In this document: one piece after another, positions 8,297-18,679 of the stretch
Layout: each line of letters opens with the position of its first letter
Numbering within the stretch: the first letter of the stretch is position 1
Source: Monoraphidium neglectum
Lineage: Eukaryota > Chlorophyta > Chlorophyceae > Sphaeropleales > Selenastraceae
Assembly (NCBI RefSeq): GCF_000611645.1
Contig: NW_014013497.1
Coordinates: 1-30,729 of the forward strand
Direction of reading: 5' to 3'
Length of the DNA: 30,729 bases
The notes under the pieces: generated by a model
What the model saw: the letters and a program-made list of their open reading frames with translations, nothing else
The model's database searches: none
Told to the model about the DNA's origin: nothing
Program-made: the position numbers and the translations under genes

Positions 8297-10069
8297 TCAG
8301 TCCTCAAAAGCCTTCCCTTCCTTTGCAGCAGTGTAATGGGCTGAGACCTGGCATGATTTGGCAGTGCAGAGGTGCCATGCATCAAGCTCAGCTGCCCCTT
8401 AATCCCAATGCGTCTGTGCACAGCCCTGTGGCCCCTGCTCTTGCGCAGCATGTGTTGCGAGACCAGGCAGTGCGCAGCCCGCCCCTCCCACGCAAAACAC
8501 ACTCTCCTTTCCACCCTGCCTCTGGCCCACACCCCGCCCCCGGCTGCCGCCCCTCCTCCGCACCTTCACCCAGTCCACCACGTTCCACCAGGCATCGACG
8601 TACTCGTGCCGGCGCTGGTGGTACTTGAGGTAGTAGGCGTGCTCCTGGGGTGCCAAGCGGCCGCGTGGTTGTCTTGGTGGGGTCATGGGGTGGTGGTGTG
8701 GTGCAGGCTGCAGGGCTCCAGGCCCACAGGGGCCCCAAGTTAGAGTAAGGGCTGACAAGGGGATGATGTCAGAGGACTTCTCTAAGTCAGGGAGACGCAC
8801 ATGGCAGCAAAGGTGCAACAGCACAGATGGCGTACGCGTACAAGCTTGTCCCCTTGCGCCGTTTGTGCAGCAGTGCCCCCTGGCCTGTCACCCCAGCAGC
8901 ACGCGCTGCCATGCCACACACGGTAGCGCGCTCACCCAGACGTCGAGGCCCAGGATAGGGATCATGGGCTCCACACCCTCCAGAGACATCAGGGGGTTGT
9001 CCTAGCGAGCAGGCAGGACAGGGGTGAGGGCGCATGCAAATCCCACAACAGGGTGAGAGAACAGCTGCTGCCGCCAGCACACAGGTGGGGCAAGTGAAAG
9101 TCGCGCTTGCGATTTGCCTGCTTCTAGGTGGGGCACAAAGGTGGTGTAATTGTGCAAGGCCACACATGGTGCCTTCCAGGTTGCAGGCTGTTGCTCTGCC
9201 CTCCCAAGCAACAGCGTGCCCAAACACTGTGAAACCCAGGCGCAGTGAGGCATCAGGAAGAACCGTTCTTGTGCATCACGCAGGGGTGACGAGGTAGAGC
9301 GTGCGCAGCCCCGCTGCGCCCTTGTTTCGCACCTCGTTGGCTGTGGAGGTGATGGCAAGCTGGCCGTCCGGCTTCACGCCAAGCCACACCCAGCCGCTGC
9401 CGAAGCGGCCCGCGGCGGCCCTGCCAAATGCCTCCATGAGGCCGTCCATCGACCCAAAGCTCGCGCTGATCGCGGCGTTGAGCTCTGCAGATGTGGGGCC
9501 GCGGAATTCGGGCTCGGCCGCCATGGTGCTGAAGAACAATGAGTGGTTCCAGTGTCCGCCGGCGCTGCGGCGCAGCAGCTCGGCCTCGACTGGCTCGAGG
9601 GTCAAGCACTCCTTGGCGCCGCCAGCACAGGCACCAGCACTGGGCCCAAGCATGCGGCAGAGCGCGGCAGGGCTGAGGGGCAGAGCGGCGAGCGCTGGAT
9701 GCGCTGCGATGGCCGCGTTTAGGTTGGCGACGTAGGCCGTGTGGTGCTTGGCGACATGCAGGTGCATGGTTAGGGCATCGATGTGCGGCTGCAGACGGAG
9801 GGTCATGAGATAGGCCGAACACAGGGGTTGGGGCAGAGGATGAGGCGAGGAGCGGGCGTCACGGTTGACACGGTGACGGGGCACATCATGCCGTGACTGT
9901 GTCTGACGTCGCTTGCTTGACCTGGTTGAGCTGATGGCAGCTGGATGCAGCCCTCTCAAACACCACGTACCTCGAGGGCGTACGAGAAGAGACTGTAGGG
10001 GAGTGCGGGGGTCCAAAAGTGGACCTCGGTGGGGCCGCTCGCGCTGTCAGACGCCGCCGTTGCTGCCAT
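8297..10069 (-). CDS. Superoxide dismutase, Mn type
   Basis: Exons: 9971-10069, 9333-9788, 8936-9001, 8564-8644, and probably 8297-8320, giving 241 residues. The product converts superoxide to oxygen and hydrogen peroxide. All four metal ligands of the Fe/Mn SOD family are visible: His44 (LHVAKHH), His115 (GGHWNHS), Asp205 and His209 (LDVWEHAYY). Tyr52 matches the second-shell Tyr. The GGH before the second His and the WNVVDW near the end follow Mn-type rather than Fe-type enzymes. The usual outer-sphere Gln (STANQD in E. coli MnSOD) reads Glu here (STANE/D, residue 185), exactly at an exon junction. No obvious targeting peptide is seen; the first 20 residues are short and Ala/Ser-rich. The first four exons are safe. 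The last exon (EGKAFED and stop, after an AAG acceptor) is a guess; reading on in exon 4 would add a long Arg/Gly-rich tail. Confidence 0.85.
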
Positions 10070-10304
10070 GCTGATAATGAACGGACAAAAGTGACTGATT
10101 GTGTAAATACGAGGTTGATTGTCTGCGGCGTAGAGCGTGCCGTGCACTAGTTGCTCAGATCTGTTCTCGGCACTTGCCGACTGTGCCGAATTCTCTTAGG
10201 TGCGGCGGAGGAACCAGAAAACTTGAGTTTGATTCTGCGATGTTTATGATACAAGGGAGCGGTGTCTCTGATTTTACAACAGCCTGTCGCATTCCGGTTT
10301 GCAG
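10070..10304. promoter_or_regulatory. Head-to-head promoter region, SOD and SRPBCC genes
   Basis: Only 235 bp separate the two start codons, so both promoters and 5' UTRs must lie here or run into each other. The sequence just before the plus-strand ATG (GGTTTGCAG) looks like an intron 3' end, so the plus-strand gene may have a 5' UTR intron or an upstream exon. No TATA box is evident. Confidence 0.4.
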
Positions 10305-11082
10305 ATGTCGCACACCGTGACATTCACTTACAACGGTCTCTATGCATACATTGAGACCGAGGTGCTCCTGCCCGCCACGCCTGAGCAGGCGTGGCAGGTC
10401 CTGGCTGACTTTGGCAGCTGGGGGCATTGGAGCAGCGGCTTCATGACATGGATCCAACCGCCCAAGGCACCGGGCCAGCCCTGTGCCTTGGTATGCCAGC
10501 TGCGCCATGGCGCACTCAAGACCTCCGCACATCACCCTGTGGTGCGCGCAGGAAAGTCCAACGCTGTGCTTGCTTGCTGCACGCTGTGTGGCGGTTGATA
10601 ACCACTCAGCAGCAGGCAATGCATGCTGCGCCGCAATAAAATCTTGCAACCCCTGCTGCTGATGCGCTGAACAAAGAGGCAAAGAGCTTTGAAAAACGTT
10701 GCACATGTCCTCAGGCCGAGGGCCACGAAATCCTGTGCATGCGCACGGCTTGCGCCAGGTGCGCCAAGAGTGTCGCACTCGATGTCCAAACGCGCAGGTC
10801 GAGGTCATGGATGAGGGCCGCGAGCTGCTTTGGCGCGACTTCAGCATCATGTACGCGCCATTCTGGAGCGGCTGCCACTGGTTCCGGCTAGAGGCGCTTC
10901 ACTGCGGCGACGGCAACGGGGGAACACGCCTGCTGCACGGCACTCGCCAGATGGGGCTGGCAATGCCATTTCTGCGGGGTGCCATGAGGTCCACTGAGGA
11001 GGGGTATCACGACTTCAACAACGAGCTTGCAGCAGAGGTGGCGCGGCGCTTCCCGGCTGCAGAGCAGACAGCGCAGACGTAG
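10305..11082 (+). CDS. SRPBCC (START/polyketide-cyclase-like) protein
   Basis: Two exons, 10305-10541 and 10798-11082, give 173 residues. SRPBCC proteins form a helix-grip fold with a deep hydrophobic pocket that binds lipids or other small molecules. Family features seen here are an opening strand followed by PATPEQAWQVLADF, an aromatic GHWSSG, the segment VEVMDEGRELLWRDF in the middle, then FRLEALHCGDGNGGTRL, and a closing helix EEGYHDFNNEL. I placed the donor at GTGCGC (10542) rather than GTATGC (10491). Both keep frame, but the later one supplies the strand expected between the two halves. There is no signal peptide or membrane segment. The substrate is unknown. It shares its upstream region with the SOD gene, which could mean co-regulation. 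Confidence 0.72.
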
Positions 11083-11757
11083 GCGGCTGTGAGCTTTGCA
11101 GCAAGCTGACCAGGTTGCCCGGGCAGCTGCGGCAGCCGCGCGCCACGCTTCGCAAGCACTTGCGGACACCAAGCCGCCGTGGCCACCGCAGCATCGCCCA
11201 AGCCGCAGCACAAGGCGCGGGTCTGAAACTTGTCAATGCTGCCTTAGGTGAACGTCATACTCCCCAACTCCCGCCGTCGTGTGACCTGATTGCAATGCAC
11301 CTTACTGCTGTTGCGCCCAGCGTGCGAGGCGCGCACGCGACGAACCACGCACGCATACAACGGCCTTGCAAAGCCGAACCCACTCAGGGTTGCCGTGTGC
11401 TCGTGGATTGCATGGTAGCAGTCCAAATGCAGACCACAGCAGCACTGTGGTAGAAAACCAACCCAATTTCCGTTGACGGTATCGACATTTCTGCCGAAAC
11501 CTTGCACGCATGCACTGTGTCATGGATGCACCAGTACACTGGGGGTCAAGGACTGTGATGTGGGGTCAAAAGCGCTGTGCTGGGGTGACAAGCTGTTCTA
11601 AGGGCTGTGCGAAACGAGGCTTTTAATCTACTCAAGACAGCAACCATCAAAGCGCGCAGAAAGCGCCCGTCGCTGTTGCAGCGATGGGTCAACCCACGCG
11701 CGTCTGTTTGAAAGCCGTCCTGGCGCAAGAGTCCTTGTCAGCATACCAGGTCCCATC
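11083..11757. other. Tail-to-tail intergenic region
   Basis: This is the 3' region shared by the SRPBCC gene (plus) and the ankyrin gene (minus). No gene is seen. Open frames here are short and show no domain. Confidence 0.4.
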
Positions 11758-14700
11758 CTACATCATCAGGCAGGGCGCACAACGCGGCTGGTTGCCCTCT
11801 GGCAGCGCTTCTGCCTGGTCACCTGCGGGCTGGCCAGCCGCGCCATCCTTCGTGCGCCGCTTCGCCAGCGCCCCCTTGTGGCGCTGAGGCTTGTCGCTCT
11901 GCCCTGCGGCATCGTCGCCAGGAACGCGCTCGCCAACCGGGGAGCTGCGGCCGCTTCCGGCAGCCGCCTTGTCAATCGCCGTGCGCCCGAAAAGGCTGGG
12001 CTCGTCCGCCTGCGCCTTGCTGGTGCCGTCACGCGCGGCAGCTGCTCCGCGCCCAGCCACATCATCCTGATCCAGATCATCGCTGTCTGCCTTGCTCTGC
12101 TCTTGCGCACCGGCTGCAGACGTGGGGGCAGCTTCCACCTCTGGCACAGTGCCCAGGGCCTGAGATGCTGGTGCATTTGTCTCCGCGGAGCGGCCGGCGT
12201 CTGCAGGATCATCGACGGGCGGCTGCTGCTGCACATTGTGGAGAGGGGCGCCCTGAGTGCCGGCCGCCAGGGCTTCCGCGTGCATGGTTGCAAATGGGGA
12301 AGCGCTTCGCGTCAGCTCCAGGGCCTGGGCCAGCTGCTCTGACAGCGCGGCGGCCTTGGCAGACGCCGTCGGTGGGACGTTGTTGGCGGCACAGCTCCCG
12401 CCTTGTACAAACGGAGCATCCTGAGGTTGCGGCAGAAACAGGCGACTTGTTGACATCTATAGAAAGTAAACCTACGCAGCAACAAAGGCGCAAGCTCCTG
12501 CCAGGCACATTGCGAAAGATGTGTCCCCCGGAGGATGCACCTCCTGCCACATGCAAAGCCCACCTGCAGCTCCCTGATGCGCTCGTGCAGCGCCCTGAGC
12601 TCCCTGCTGCTCTCCTCTTGCGCCGCGACCAGCTCTGCAACCTGCGCCTCGAGCACCCGCTCAAGTTCGGCCATCTGCTGACGCACGGAATCGTCCGACA
12701 ACGCCGCCTCCCTGCGACACAGGTTTGCATTGTGAAGGGCGGCGTGATGGGTGGGCCAGCGTTGATGTGGGGCCAGGAGGTTGCAGTCAGCATGGAGAGT
12801 GCGAATGATCGCAACACCACGACTACGGTAGTACCCGTACTTGTGATAAGCTCATACGGGTCGACACGTTCCTATGGGACACAAGCATAACCCATGTGCA
12901 CACCTGATCTGCAGGATCCTCTCCTCGCGAACGGCCATCTCGTGACGCAGCGCCGCCTCGCGCCGCCCCGCGGCCTCCGCCGCCGCCGCCGCGCGCTCGC
13001 GCTCGTCCACGCGGTCGGCCCTGTCGGCCTCGGCGTCGGCGCGGATGCGGCCCACCTCGGCCGCCATGGCGCCGCGCATTCGGTCGAACTCAGAAGCGAG
13101 AGCGATGACCTGCTGCTGCAGCTGAGGCAGGGCGCTGAGGGGCCCGCATTTCATGACTGGCGGGGCGCGGGAAACTATGGCGCTGGAAGTCGGGGCGCCG
13201 CCCCTGTAATGCGCAGTTGTTTGGTATGTGTGTAGGTTATTCAATTGCGATGCGGGCAGCAGCGTCTTGGCTTCCTTAAACGGGGGTACAAGGAGGTTCA
13301 AGCATGCTGCATGTACTGCTGGACAAGCTGATGTTACCATGCATCCTTGGCAAACGGCTCCACAGTCACCCAATCACAGTGCAGCCCACCTGTTTCCCGT
13401 GAGCACAGCCATCGTGCTCTCCAGGGTGCTGACCTGGCGCTGCAGCTCCCCCACCAGCGCCTTCTCGCGCTTTGCCGCCTGCAGCGACGGCACAGCGACA
13501 GCCAGCTCCTCAAGCCGCTGCTCGTGCGCCTGCAAGCAGCTGCTGGTCGCCTCCATAAACTCCTCAAAAGAAGAGTCCAGCAGCGCGCGCCCCGCGCCGC
13601 CAGCGTCGGCCGCAGCAGGCTGCACGCCCACCTCCTCGCCCTCAGCTCCGGCTGGCGCAGCGGCCGGGTGCTGCTTGTGGTGCAGCAGCGCGCGGCCCTG
13701 GTGCAGCAGCTGCCTGACGCTGTCGGAGAGCGATGCTACGGCGGACTCCTGCTCGCGCTGGCTGCGCTCGAGGGCGGCCTCTTGCTCGACCATGCGCGCA
13801 GCAGCGGCTGCGTTCGACGCCTCCAGGTGCGCAACGCGCTGCTCCTGCTCTTCCAGCAGCCTGTCACATTGATGAGAGGCAACGATTGGGGTGACTTTGC
13901 ATGAAGTCATGTGAGTGGGCATACATGGTAACTTCGGTCGCCGACGCACACTACAATTCAAGGCGGCTGCGTTCTAGCTGTTGTCGGCGCGTTGCATGCA
14001 GCACAGGAGGCGGCAGGAGCGAGATTCTTGCACAAAAGCACCTTCACTCGTCAGCTCACTTGACAAGATTCTGCACTGTGTAGGTGACCTTGTGCCACTT
14101 GCTCTGTTCCTCCTCTGCCCGATGCGGCTGGTGCTGGTGCAGGGGCCCCCGCTGGGCCTGCACCTGCTGGGCCTGCGCGCCCAGCAGGCCCAGGCGAATA
14201 GCCGGGGACTCCTGGAGTGAATCCTGCACTGGCGCGGGCTGCTGACGCCTGTGTTGCTGTGCGCACTCCTGATCCTCCTTCCAAAATTCCTGCTGCTGCT
14301 GCTGCTGCTGCTGCTCCTGCTGCTGCTCCGGGGGTGCCTGCAGCTCGACCTCTGGCCCTGTTGGCAGCTCCTCCTGCGCCACTTGCGGCTGCGCCTGTGG
14401 CAGCGCCTCTGCATCCAAGTCCAGCGTCCGCGGCGCCAACACCGCGTCCTGGCGGTTGCCGCCATCCTCATTGCCGCCTGCCGCCGTCGCCGGCAGTGTT
14501 GCTGGTGGTGCGTGCTGCTGCGGGCCCTGGCCGCCGACCGCCCTTGGCGAGGGCTTGGATTGGGCAGAAGAGGGCGAAGCGCTGGTTGACTGACGGCGCG
14601 CCTTCGAAGCACTCTCAGGGCTCAGGCTGCGGCCGGGGCTTTTGGCAGGGGCCGTCTTGCCGCCGGCAGTCTTCTGCTGGCCGAGAATGCTGGGGCTCCG

Positions 14701-15658
14701 CGCGCCGACTGGTGTGCGCCCGCTGTGCAGCATGCGCGCCAGCACGGGTTGGTCGGGTGGGCACAGCTCCAAAGGCGTGCGGCCGACCTGCACAACAGCG
14801 TTGAGGCGGGGCCGCAAGACGTTGAGCAAGCATACAGGCTGGGCCACATGCTTCCAAGCCCAGTCCGCCTAGCGCAACCCATGCAGCTTCACACCCCAAT
14901 TGCAGCGCAGCCAACTTCCGCTGCGCACAAGACTGGTGAAGCCCTGCGCGCCCTGTGGGCCACACCAGCCTGATGACCCATCCTGCGCCACCCACCCGGT
15001 CCCTAGCATCTGTGCGCGCGCCGGCATCTAGTAGCAGCTGCACAACCTCAGCCTTGCCGGCTGCGGTTGCAATGTGCAGCGCGGTGCTGCCATCCTTTGA
15101 CAGCGCCTTGAGGCATGAGCGCCGCCCTGCATCTGCGAGGAGCTCACGAAGGACAGCCAGGTGGCCCTGCGAGGGTGCGGTGCAGGGAGGGATGCGATGC
15201 TGGTGGGGCGCCGGCTGGAAGTACCGCCGTTTTCAGCCATAGCACAAGACCAACGACTGCACGGCCACTGTTTGCTGCGCACGACGGGCTTTTTGGCATG
15301 AAGAGCCTCTGACAGATCAGAGCGTTAGTCCATCACCGCACAGCATCGTGGCCAGCGGATGATCCAGTACCGCGCCGCTGCGTCCCCCCACAGTCGGCTC
15401 GCTGCGACGCACCTGCCGGGCAGCCACCATCAGGGGCACCTCGCCGGCCCCGTCAGCGACGGCATATCCAGCGCCGTGCTGGAGGAGCGTCCTCAGCATC
15501 AGGTGATTGCCCACCTCGGCTGCAACGTGCAGCGGGGTGCGCTGGTCGGGCCCGGAGCGGCCGTGCAGCACACCGGGGTGGCGGCCCAGTGTGCGCTTGA
15601 CCGCTGCCAGGTCGCCGCGCCGCACGTCCAACAGAAAGGAAGCCGCTCCAATACTCAT
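11758..15658 (-). CDS. Ankyrin-repeat, poly-Gln, coiled-coil protein
   Basis: Seven exons: 15413-15658, 14996-15166, 14787-... down to 14060, 13390-13860, 12904-13134, 12564-12711, 11758-12420. Every junction keeps phase, giving 885 residues. Residues 1 to about 160 carry ankyrin repeats (TPLHVAAEVGN, TALHIATAAGKAEVVQLLL, then VGRTPLEL), which bind other proteins. Residues 160-380 are low-complexity, rich in Ser, Pro, Ala and Gln, with a Gln tract at about 294-305. Residues 382-665 are mostly charged coiled coil (LLEEQEQRVAHLEA, QQMAELERVLEAQVAEL). The last 220 residues are acidic and disordered, with a basic patch (HKGALAKRRTKDG) that could be a nuclear signal. I chose the ATG at 15658 because the ankyrin region starts there and no later Met fits. 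The cellular role is not evident; the layout suits a scaffold or tether. Confidence 0.78.
14290..14328 (-). repeat. CAG/CTG trinucleotide tract coding poly-Gln
   Basis: A run of CTG on the plus strand, interrupted once by CTC, reads as CAG codons in exon 3 of the ankyrin protein. It should be length-variable between strains. Confidence 0.85.
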
Positions 15659-16009
15659 TTTGGAAACCCCCTCAAGTAATATGGCAGCGAGGCCGCGGTT
15701 CAGGGGCTCGAGCAGCCTCAACAACCAGAGTAGGATCGCATAGGACCGGGTGAGAGCGCTCTCAAGCTTACAAGATCGACACAGGATCGCGATATGCGGT
15801 CCGTTGTGGGTCGTGGCCGCACGACTGTCGTCTCAGTGTCATGGCGACACAGCTGGGCAGCTTCACCCCAGGTGATCGAACTCACAACGCGCACCCAGCC
15901 GCAGCGCGATGCTGGAAGCACGCGCCGGCCTGGATTTATCGTATACTGGCTGCTATCAGGTGACTTTCCCTGCGCTCGGCACACGCCCGCGTCGCCATCA
16001 TCGTACATC
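15659..16009. promoter_or_regulatory. Head-to-head promoter region, ankyrin and NC2-alpha genes
   Basis: About 350 bp lie between the two start codons, and both transcripts must start here. I see no TATA box. The region has no open frame of its own worth calling. Confidence 0.4.
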
Positions 16010-17433
16010 ATGGGCAAGAAGCCCCACCCCCTGGCAGCCCGCATCAAGCGGGTTATGCAAGCAGACGACGAAGTCGGGAAGATTGCGCAGGCCACTCCCT
16101 TCCTGATGGGTGCGCTCCCGCGGCAACAATGGCTTGCGCGATCTGGGCGACTTTGTGCCTGTCTCAGCACGGCCCGCGGCGCTTTATTGAATCTCAGATG
16201 GTATCAAAACACTTCACTCTGCAGAACGGGCGCTCGAGCTGTTTCTTCAGCACCTGTGTGAGCGGGCGTCGGACGTTGCGCAGCAGCGGGGCGCCAAGAC
16301 CGTGACACCGAGCCACCTGTGAGTGTCAGATAATTGTGGTTGCCTTCCAGTGGACTGGAGGTCATATGCGTGCCATTGTGCACGCTTCGCTTTGCGCGGC
16401 AGTTGCCCAGTGTGCATGCAAGCCCGACACCTGACCTGTGTCACTCGTCCGCCCGGCCCCCCCTTTCCCTTTTACTTGTCCATTTGGCAACTTGCGAATT
16501 TGGACCTGCCAGGAAGCATGTGGTGAACTCGGATCAGCTGCTGGACTTCCTGAAGGATGCGCTGGCGTCGGCCGCAGATCTGGCGGAGGGTGTCAGCGAG
16601 GCGCCCAAGCCAAAGCGCCAGAGGTGGGCGGCGACGTTGGCAGGCCAGTGTTGCGGAGGTCCTAGCATGCACACATCAGGTTATGATGGCTGCACTTGGT
16701 ACTGGTTGTGTGTTTGTGGAGAAGGCACAGCTTAGCAAGCCTTGTCTCTGCCGTGACGCTGCCTTGGCCTTGCAGGGCTGAGAAGAAGGAACCTCGGGAG
16801 CCCAAGGCTGCCAAGACGGGGCGCGAAGCAGCTGAGGGCGCAGGCACAGGCGCTGAGGGCGATGCATTGCAAGAGTCGGTGGCGGACGTGACGGCAGGTG
16901 GCAGGGGCAGCGGCAAGACCCGGGGGCGGGGCAGCAGGGGCGGCGGGCGCGGCCGGGGCAGGGGCCGAGGGGGTGATGGCAGTGGAGTGAGCAGCGGTGG
17001 GGATCACAGCGGTGGCGGCGCCCGTGGCAGCAGCGGGGGTGGCGCAACTCCTGCGGCAGCAGCGGCAACGGCGGCGGCTGCCGCAGCGGCTGGCGGCCTG
17101 GCGGGCCACCCTTTCCTTGCTGGCAAGACGTTTGGCAGGGGCTTTGGCGGGCGCGGCTTTGGCGGCAGGGGTGAGGCCGCCGCCAAGCCGCTGCCAGAAG
17201 TGGCAGGTTTGGAGCAGCAGCAGGAGCAGTTTGGTGAGGGCGGCGAGCACCAGCAAGCTGACGTTGACATGGACCCTGTCGCAGCAGAGGCGGCACGTAT
17301 TGCATCCGGCCCCAGCCCCTTTGCGCTGGCCGATGCTCAGGCAGGGGCGCCTGTTGGCGAATTGCTGGCAGCAGAGGCCCTAGCGACTTACGGGGGAGCT
17401 CAAGAGCAGGAGTATGACGACGACTATGACTGA
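16010..17433 (+). CDS. NC2-alpha (DRAP1) transcription corepressor with RGG tail
   Basis: Four exons, 16010-16109, 16225-16318, 16513-16623 and 16776-17433, with all phases matching, give 320 residues. The first 90 or so residues are the NC2-alpha histone fold: ARIKRVMQADDEVGKIAQ, then ERALELFLQHLCERA, AKTVTPSHLKHVV and DQLLDFLKDAL. NC2-alpha pairs with NC2-beta (Dr1) and holds TBP on DNA so that TFIIA and TFIIB cannot join, repressing many Pol II promoters. A basic stretch (KPKRQRAEKK) next to the fold could be a nuclear signal. The rest is unlike the human tail: an Arg/Gly-rich segment at about 143-165, a poly-Ala run near 195-207, and GRGFGGRGFGGRG at about 222-234. The protein ends with acidic EQEYDDDYD. 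Candidate polyadenylation signals TGTAA occur at 17658, 17704 and 17712. Confidence 0.88.
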
Positions 17434-18088
17434 CAGGAAATAAACATGCATTGGTTCTGTTGAGACGCATTCGCTGGTTTGTTCGCGTGTTGCAGTTTGT
17501 GCTGCCTGCTTGTCTTGATGCAGCATTGAGCTCCCAACCGTCTTGTCTGACGTGAACTTCTTTGTTTCCCATAACTGACTCCGTTTTGAGGACTTGTGTT
17601 AGCTGCATCGTAGTGATGACTAATACCGATTCAATTGTCTTGAAGCAGGAGTGTGTGTGTAATGGTGGCCGTCACCCTTTCACGCATCTGACCAGGCATG
17701 TGGTGTAACTCTGTAATAGTGGCAAGAATGGCACTCAAGCGCCGCAACAAAGTACCATTTGCTTTGCAGTAGGAAAAGAAGATCAGCAGGCGTCGGCATT
17801 GCTACAATTCAAACTCAAAAAAGGACCGCTTCTCCAGATGTTCGCTGGCGGCATGGCGATCCTCAGCAACAAAGCATGCACGACAGTGCACTGGGCAAGG
17901 TCTGAATGCACGAACAAAAGATGGGATCCAAACACCGTACGAGTCCATTCACGATGTTTTCTTTTTCTGCGGGACAGGATTCAGCAAAGGGCAGCGGGAC
18001 AGGATTGAACAAGGGGCAGCACCATCAGCGTGGCAACATTTGCAAGGCGTTCTCGGCCTGAAGCTGGCCTGAAAGCGGTCTTGGTTCT
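17434..18088. other. Tail-to-tail intergenic region, NC2-alpha and syntaxin genes
   Basis: This is the 3' UTR region of both genes. TGTAA, the usual green-algal polyadenylation signal, occurs three times on the plus strand (17658, 17704, 17712). No gene is seen. Confidence 0.5.
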
Positions 18089-18357
18089 TCAACTTGCTGC
18101 CCCGGCTGTCTGGGGTATGTGATTGCTACCTGCTGCGTCCCAGAAGCCTGTCACTGCTCTTACCTGCACCATGCTGACGACGTACGCCACAATCCCCAGC
18201 AGCAAGCACACCAGCACAATGTCGATGCAAAAGTTGCGCTTCGACCGCATCTGAAAGGGGGTAGGCGCGTACGTGCCGACGTGGGTGCACATGCATGTCG
18301 TACATGTGTATAAGCCACACATGTATGGGCACGCGCACGCACGCACGCACGCACGCG

Positions 18358-18409
<52 letters not shown>

Positions 18410-18600
18410 CGAACGCGCATACGCACACAAGCACACGCACACGAGCGCGCAAACGCAAGCACACACCCACATCACGCACATGGACGTACACAGACACGCA
18501 CACAGCCACAAACAAACAACTGACACACATGCAATTGCATGTGTATACCGTGCGTGTGTGTGTAATGAGCAGGCGCATGCGCGCTCGCTCGCTCGCACGC

Positions 18601-18679
<79 letters not shown>

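Noticed and set aside
9301..9735. Plus-strand open frame of 144 codons
   Set aside because: It is the antisense of SOD exon 2, whose metal-ligand motifs and splice phases are clear.
10491..10797. Early donor GTATGC for the SRPBCC intron
   Set aside because: It keeps frame but removes a strand that the fold needs. The later GTGCGC donor keeps it. The early site could still be used as an alternative.
16676..17608. Minus-strand open frame of 310 codons
   Set aside because: It is antisense to NC2-alpha exon 4 and made of Pro/Arg/His-rich shadow sequence.
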